Shown: positions 42,653 to 44,767 of the stretch, piece by piece
Numbering within the stretch: position 1 is the first letter of the stretch
Layout of the letters: each line of letters starts with the position of its first letter
Assembly (NCBI GenBank): GCA_021775095.1
Contig: JAJFII010000097.1
Location: 1 to 44,767, forward strand
Source: Rhodospirillales bacterium
GTDB lineage: Bacteria; Pseudomonadota; Alphaproteobacteria; Rhodospirillales; Casp-alpha2
DNA length: 44,767 nucleotides
Direction: 5' to 3'
Program-made: the position numbers and the translations under genes
The notes under the pieces: generated by a model
What the model was told of the DNA's origin: nothing
Databases searched by the model: none
Seen by the model: the letters and a program-made list of their open reading frames with translations, nothing else

Positions 42653-42885
42653 GCGAGATGGTAAAGGATCTGACCAGCTTATCGGATGCGGACCCGACGA
42701 AAGCGGCCAGTGACAAACTCGAAATCGGTCGCGATGAAGCCATCCTGACAATTATCGCCGGTAAAGACGGGGGCGCGCTGTTTCAAATTGGCAGCCCTGG
42801 TGAACATGGGTTCACCAAAATACCGATGCCGCCTGAAACAGCAGAGTGGGCCGCTAACCGGTTGTTGACGGTCATCAAAAAATAG
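42649..42885 (+). CDS. Small phage protein of unknown function
   Basis: A 78-residue acidic protein starting at an ATG overlapping the DUF3164 stop (ATGA). It contains a small beta-rich part (EAILTIIAGKDGGALFQIGSPG) and a C-terminal helix (PETAEWAANRLLTVIK). No family recognised. Support comes from coupling and sensible composition. Confidence 0.6.
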   Translation: MSEMVKDLTSLSDADPTKAASDKLEIGRDEAILTIIAGKDGGALFQIGSPGEHGFTKIPMPPETAEWAANRLLTVIKK

Positions 42886-42894
42886 GAGGCGCAG

Positions 42895-43179
42895 TTGCTT
42901 AACTCACGTCTAAACTCGGTTCTTCTGCTCGATATGCATGTCAATAAATGGGCTCTGCATCGGCCCTGCTCCGACAGCCACGTGGCCGAACTGAGAGGTG
43001 CTGTGATGGTGCTTCGCCGCCTTGTCCTTTGTGACGTCGCTCACAATACGGATGCCGAATCCATCGACGCCGATCTGCTGGTAGAGGCTTACGTGCAGTC
43101 CGGCGCTCCCTGGCAGGCTTTGACAAATGCGGTCAACAGTCGAGCCCTCACAGGCGCAACACGAAGGATCACAGAGTAA
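42895..43179 (+). CDS. Small phage protein of unknown function, TTG start
   Basis: A 94-residue protein read from a TTG at 42895 with GGAGG seven bases upstream. It is mostly helical (HVAELRGAVMVLRRLVLCD, AESIDADLLVEAYVQSG). No family is recognised. Its stop codon meets the start of the methyltransferase (TAATG). The strong ribosome binding site before a TTG decides the start. Confidence 0.58.
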   Translation: MLNSRLNSVLLLDMHVNKWALHRPCSDSHVAELRGAVMVLRRLVLCDVAHNTDAESIDADLLVEAYVQSGAPWQALTNAVNSRALTGATRRITE

Positions 43180-43847
43180 TGACCTTTGATTTCAAACAAA
43201 TCGAACACCAGTTTATGGCTCTTCGTCCTGCCGGTGGCTTTGACGTGATTATGGCAGACCCCAATTGGCTGTTTGAAGTCCGCTCTGCAAAGGGCGAAGA
43301 GAAAAGTCCGCAGGCTCACTACGATTGCGAACCGCCTGAAGAAATCGCCAAACTCCCGATCTCATTTTTGGCGGCGAAAGACTGTGCGTTGTTTATGTGG
43401 GTCACCTGGCCGTTGATGCCTTACTGGCAACTTGTCCTTGACGGGCTTGGTTTTAAGTTTGCGGGGTTAGCCTGGGAGTGGATCAAGTATAATTCGGCAA
43501 CTGAAAAGTATGCCTTTGGCGGCGGCTATGGGACCCGCAAGAACTTAGAACCCTGTTTGCTGGCAACCCGTGGGAATCCAAAACTTCGGACCGATCTTGA
43601 ATTCTTTGGCGATATCCAAATTCCCGAAGGCGTCCGTTCGGTACGCGATTTCATTCAGGCCATGCCACTAGACTGTATACGCGCGCCACGTCGCCATGAA
43701 CACAGCCGCAAACCAGACGAGCAATACGAGCGCATTGATACCCTATTTGACGGCCGCAAGATCGAGCTGTTTGCGCGCCAGCGGATCCAACGCCCCGGCT
43801 GGCAAAGCTGGGGCGATGAAATAGACAAATTTGAGGTGGGAAAATGA
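43179..43847 (+). CDS. MT-A70 family DNA adenine-N6 methyltransferase
   Basis: A 222-residue methyltransferase. The catalytic motif appears as DPNW (in VIMADPNWLF, about residues 24-27) rather than the common DPPW. The SAM-binding region includes ALFMWVTWPLMPYW and GGGYGTRKNLEPCLLATRG, and the family's late motif KPDEQYERIDTLF is present. Phages use such enzymes to methylate their own DNA against host restriction, analogous in purpose to Mu mom but unrelated in sequence. The Asn variant in DPNW could alter but need not abolish activity (D and W kept). Coupled to the gp16-like gene by ATGA. Confidence 0.88.
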   Translation: MTFDFKQIEHQFMALRPAGGFDVIMADPNWLFEVRSAKGEEKSPQAHYDCEPPEEIAKLPISFLAAKDCALFMWVTWPLMPYWQLVLDGLGFKFAGLAWEWIKYNSATEKYAFGGGYGTRKNLEPCLLATRGNPKLRTDLEFFGDIQIPEGVRSVRDFIQAMPLDCIRAPRRHEHSRKPDEQYERIDTLFDGRKIELFARQRIQRPGWQSWGDEIDKFEVGK

Positions 43848-44527
43848 GTGATCAACGGGCACTTGCAAAAATTCATATCGCAAAAAAAGAACTCGGCCTG
43901 GACGAAGACACCTACCGCGCCGTGTTGTTTCGGGTGACCGGCAAACGTTCTGCGGCCAAAATGTCAGAGAGCCAGATCGGCAGCGTGCTTGAAGAATTTA
44001 AACGGCTCGGCTGGAAACCAAAGTTCACGAAAAAATCACGGGCAAAACCAAATTCAAACATTGCCGCCTTGCACTACAAGATCGAGGCCCTGTGGGCGTC
44101 GCTGTGGCATCTCGGCCTATTGGAAGGCAACAGCGCCAGATCGGGCCTGGACGCCTATGTGCGCCGCATGATCCAGGTCGATGCGCTACGCTTCGTCACG
44201 AACCCGTTAGATGCGATCAAACTGATTGAAGGTCTGAAGGATTGGGCGACGCGTGACGGTGGCGTGATCTGGGCGGCAATCGCGGCCCCGAACGGCAAGC
44301 TGGTCGATAAACCGAAGCTGAAAGTTATCTTTGCCCAATGGCGCATGTTGCATGATCTGGGGTTAATCGAAAGCGCCGACGCCGCGCAATTGATCTTGTG
44401 GATCAACAACACGTTTACGCTTCCGACCAGCATTTCCCTGCTCGCCTTCGCTGAGCGAGATCTTGATCTGGTGATCGGCCAGCTGGGCGCGCGGATCCGC
44501 GCCGCCAAATTCGGGCGCGGCCAATGA
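43844..44527 (+). CDS. Mu gp16-like (DUF1018) regulatory protein
   Basis: A 227-residue protein with the gp16/DUF1018 domain at the N-terminus: KIHIAKKELGLDEDTYRAVLFRVTGKRSAAKMSESQIGSVLEEFKRLGW, followed by a basic linker and a helical C-terminal part (ALHYKIEALWASLWHLGLL ... YVRRMIQVDALRFV). In Mu this gene belongs to the early-to-middle region; regulatory function is assumed. It overlaps the methyltransferase and the following gene by ATGA, so it is part of the same operon. Family assignment is good. Confidence 0.85.
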   Translation: MSDQRALAKIHIAKKELGLDEDTYRAVLFRVTGKRSAAKMSESQIGSVLEEFKRLGWKPKFTKKSRAKPNSNIAALHYKIEALWASLWHLGLLEGNSARSGLDAYVRRMIQVDALRFVTNPLDAIKLIEGLKDWATRDGGVIWAAIAAPNGKLVDKPKLKVIFAQWRMLHDLGLIESADAAQLILWINNTFTLPTSISLLAFAERDLDLVIGQLGARIRAAKFGRGQ

Positions 44528-44745
44528 CCACAGGGTTGTTTCGAAATCGTATGGCCCGCGCGGTCGCGGAAAAGCGCCTTCAAAATACACTACTGCGCAT
44601 AGGGCCCGCCTTCCTGAAGCCCGGCCAACGATTTTTTGATGTGCGGGTCAAGTGGTCAAACAGCAAAAAGGCAACCGCGACCTGGGACAGCCAAAAGCAA
44701 TGCATCGCCTGGCTGCGCAAAGGGTCAGACCGAACCGATAGTTAA
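44524..44745 (+). CDS. Small basic phage protein of unknown function
   Basis: A 73-residue basic protein starting ATGA-overlapped with the gp16-like gene. It contains RMARAVAEKRLQNTLLRIG and FDVRVKWSNSKKATATW, suggesting a helix then a small sheet. No family recognised. The operon continues to the right beyond the window. Confidence 0.55.
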   Translation: MTTGLFRNRMARAVAEKRLQNTLLRIGPAFLKPGQRFFDVRVKWSNSKKATATWDSQKQCIAWLRKGSDRTDS

Positions 44746-44767
44746 AATTATCAACCACCGCATAGGG

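Larger units (their letters stand above)
34600..44767 (+). mobile_element. Mu-like transposable prophage, left portion (truncated by window end)
   Basis: Gene content and order are those of a Mu-like phage: leftward repressor, operator-rich early region, ner, ParB-like gene, A transposase, B ATPase, small regulators, DUF3164, MT-A70 methyltransferase, gp16-like. Head and tail genes are not in the window. The left boundary is uncertain: it lies somewhere between about 34560 and 35143, given that the repressor stops at 35144. All A and B motifs and the frames are intact, so the element could be functional. The start coordinate given is approximate. Confidence 0.85.

Overview
The window looks like a chromosomal segment of a free-living, probably marine or aquatic alphaproteobacterium of Rhodospirillales type. 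This is inferred from a DUF1127 protein, a PAS_5-type protein, an orphan Flp-type pilin, a soluble multi-PAS hybrid kinase and FNR-type boxes. No rRNA, tRNA or CRISPR array was seen. Taxonomy is inference only.

Layout. (1) 1-6720: a DUF1330 protein; a bacteriohemerythrin behind a perfect FNR box; an SLC13-type anion transporter with a universal stress protein; an alpha/beta hydrolase; and an AurF-like diiron protein. (2) 7007-11348, minus strand: a soluble five-PAS hybrid histidine kinase, an OmpR-type response regulator and a DUF1127 protein. (3) 11742-19719, plus strand: the most notable locus. Two dihaem cytochrome c peroxidases, a Tat-exported Rieske protein and an 888-residue arsenite-oxidase-like molybdopterin enzyme match the components of the dissimilatory iodate reductase cluster (idrP, idrP, idrB, idrA). 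A perfect FNR box precedes it and a 733-residue HEAT-repeat protein follows it. (4) 19852-26090, minus strand: a sugar ABC transporter (binding protein, two permeases, double ATPase), a rhamnose-mutarotase-type protein and a GntR regulator. A nearly identical 20-bp element sits upstream of both the regulator and the transporter. (5) 26388-34548: a low-density accessory stretch with a large Sel1-repeat protein, an Flp pilin with an acidic Ser/Asp tail, an ATP-grasp protein, a PAS_5 protein, a two-TM SLATT/DUF4231-like protein and a lone Cache-domain protein, separated by long non-coding gaps. (6) about 34600-44767: the left part of a Mu-like transposable prophage with a leftward repressor, an operator-rich early region, then ner, a ParB-like gene, transposase A, target-activator ATPase B, small regulators, a DUF3164 protein, an MT-A70 methyltransferase and a gp16-like protein. 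It runs off the end of the window.

How the genes fit together. The FNR boxes suggest low oxygen turns on both the hemerythrin and the idr operon. IdrA and IdrB would be exported together by Tat and act in the periplasm as a terminal reductase. The two peroxidases would remove peroxide or reactive iodine intermediates. The HEAT protein has no N-terminal signal and is the best local candidate for a cytoplasmic maturation factor, but this is inference. The sugar operon appears to be GntR-controlled and has two hairpins between the binding-protein gene and the permease genes, which may raise the level of binding protein. In the prophage many genes overlap by ATGA or TTGA, as expected for a translationally coupled early operon.
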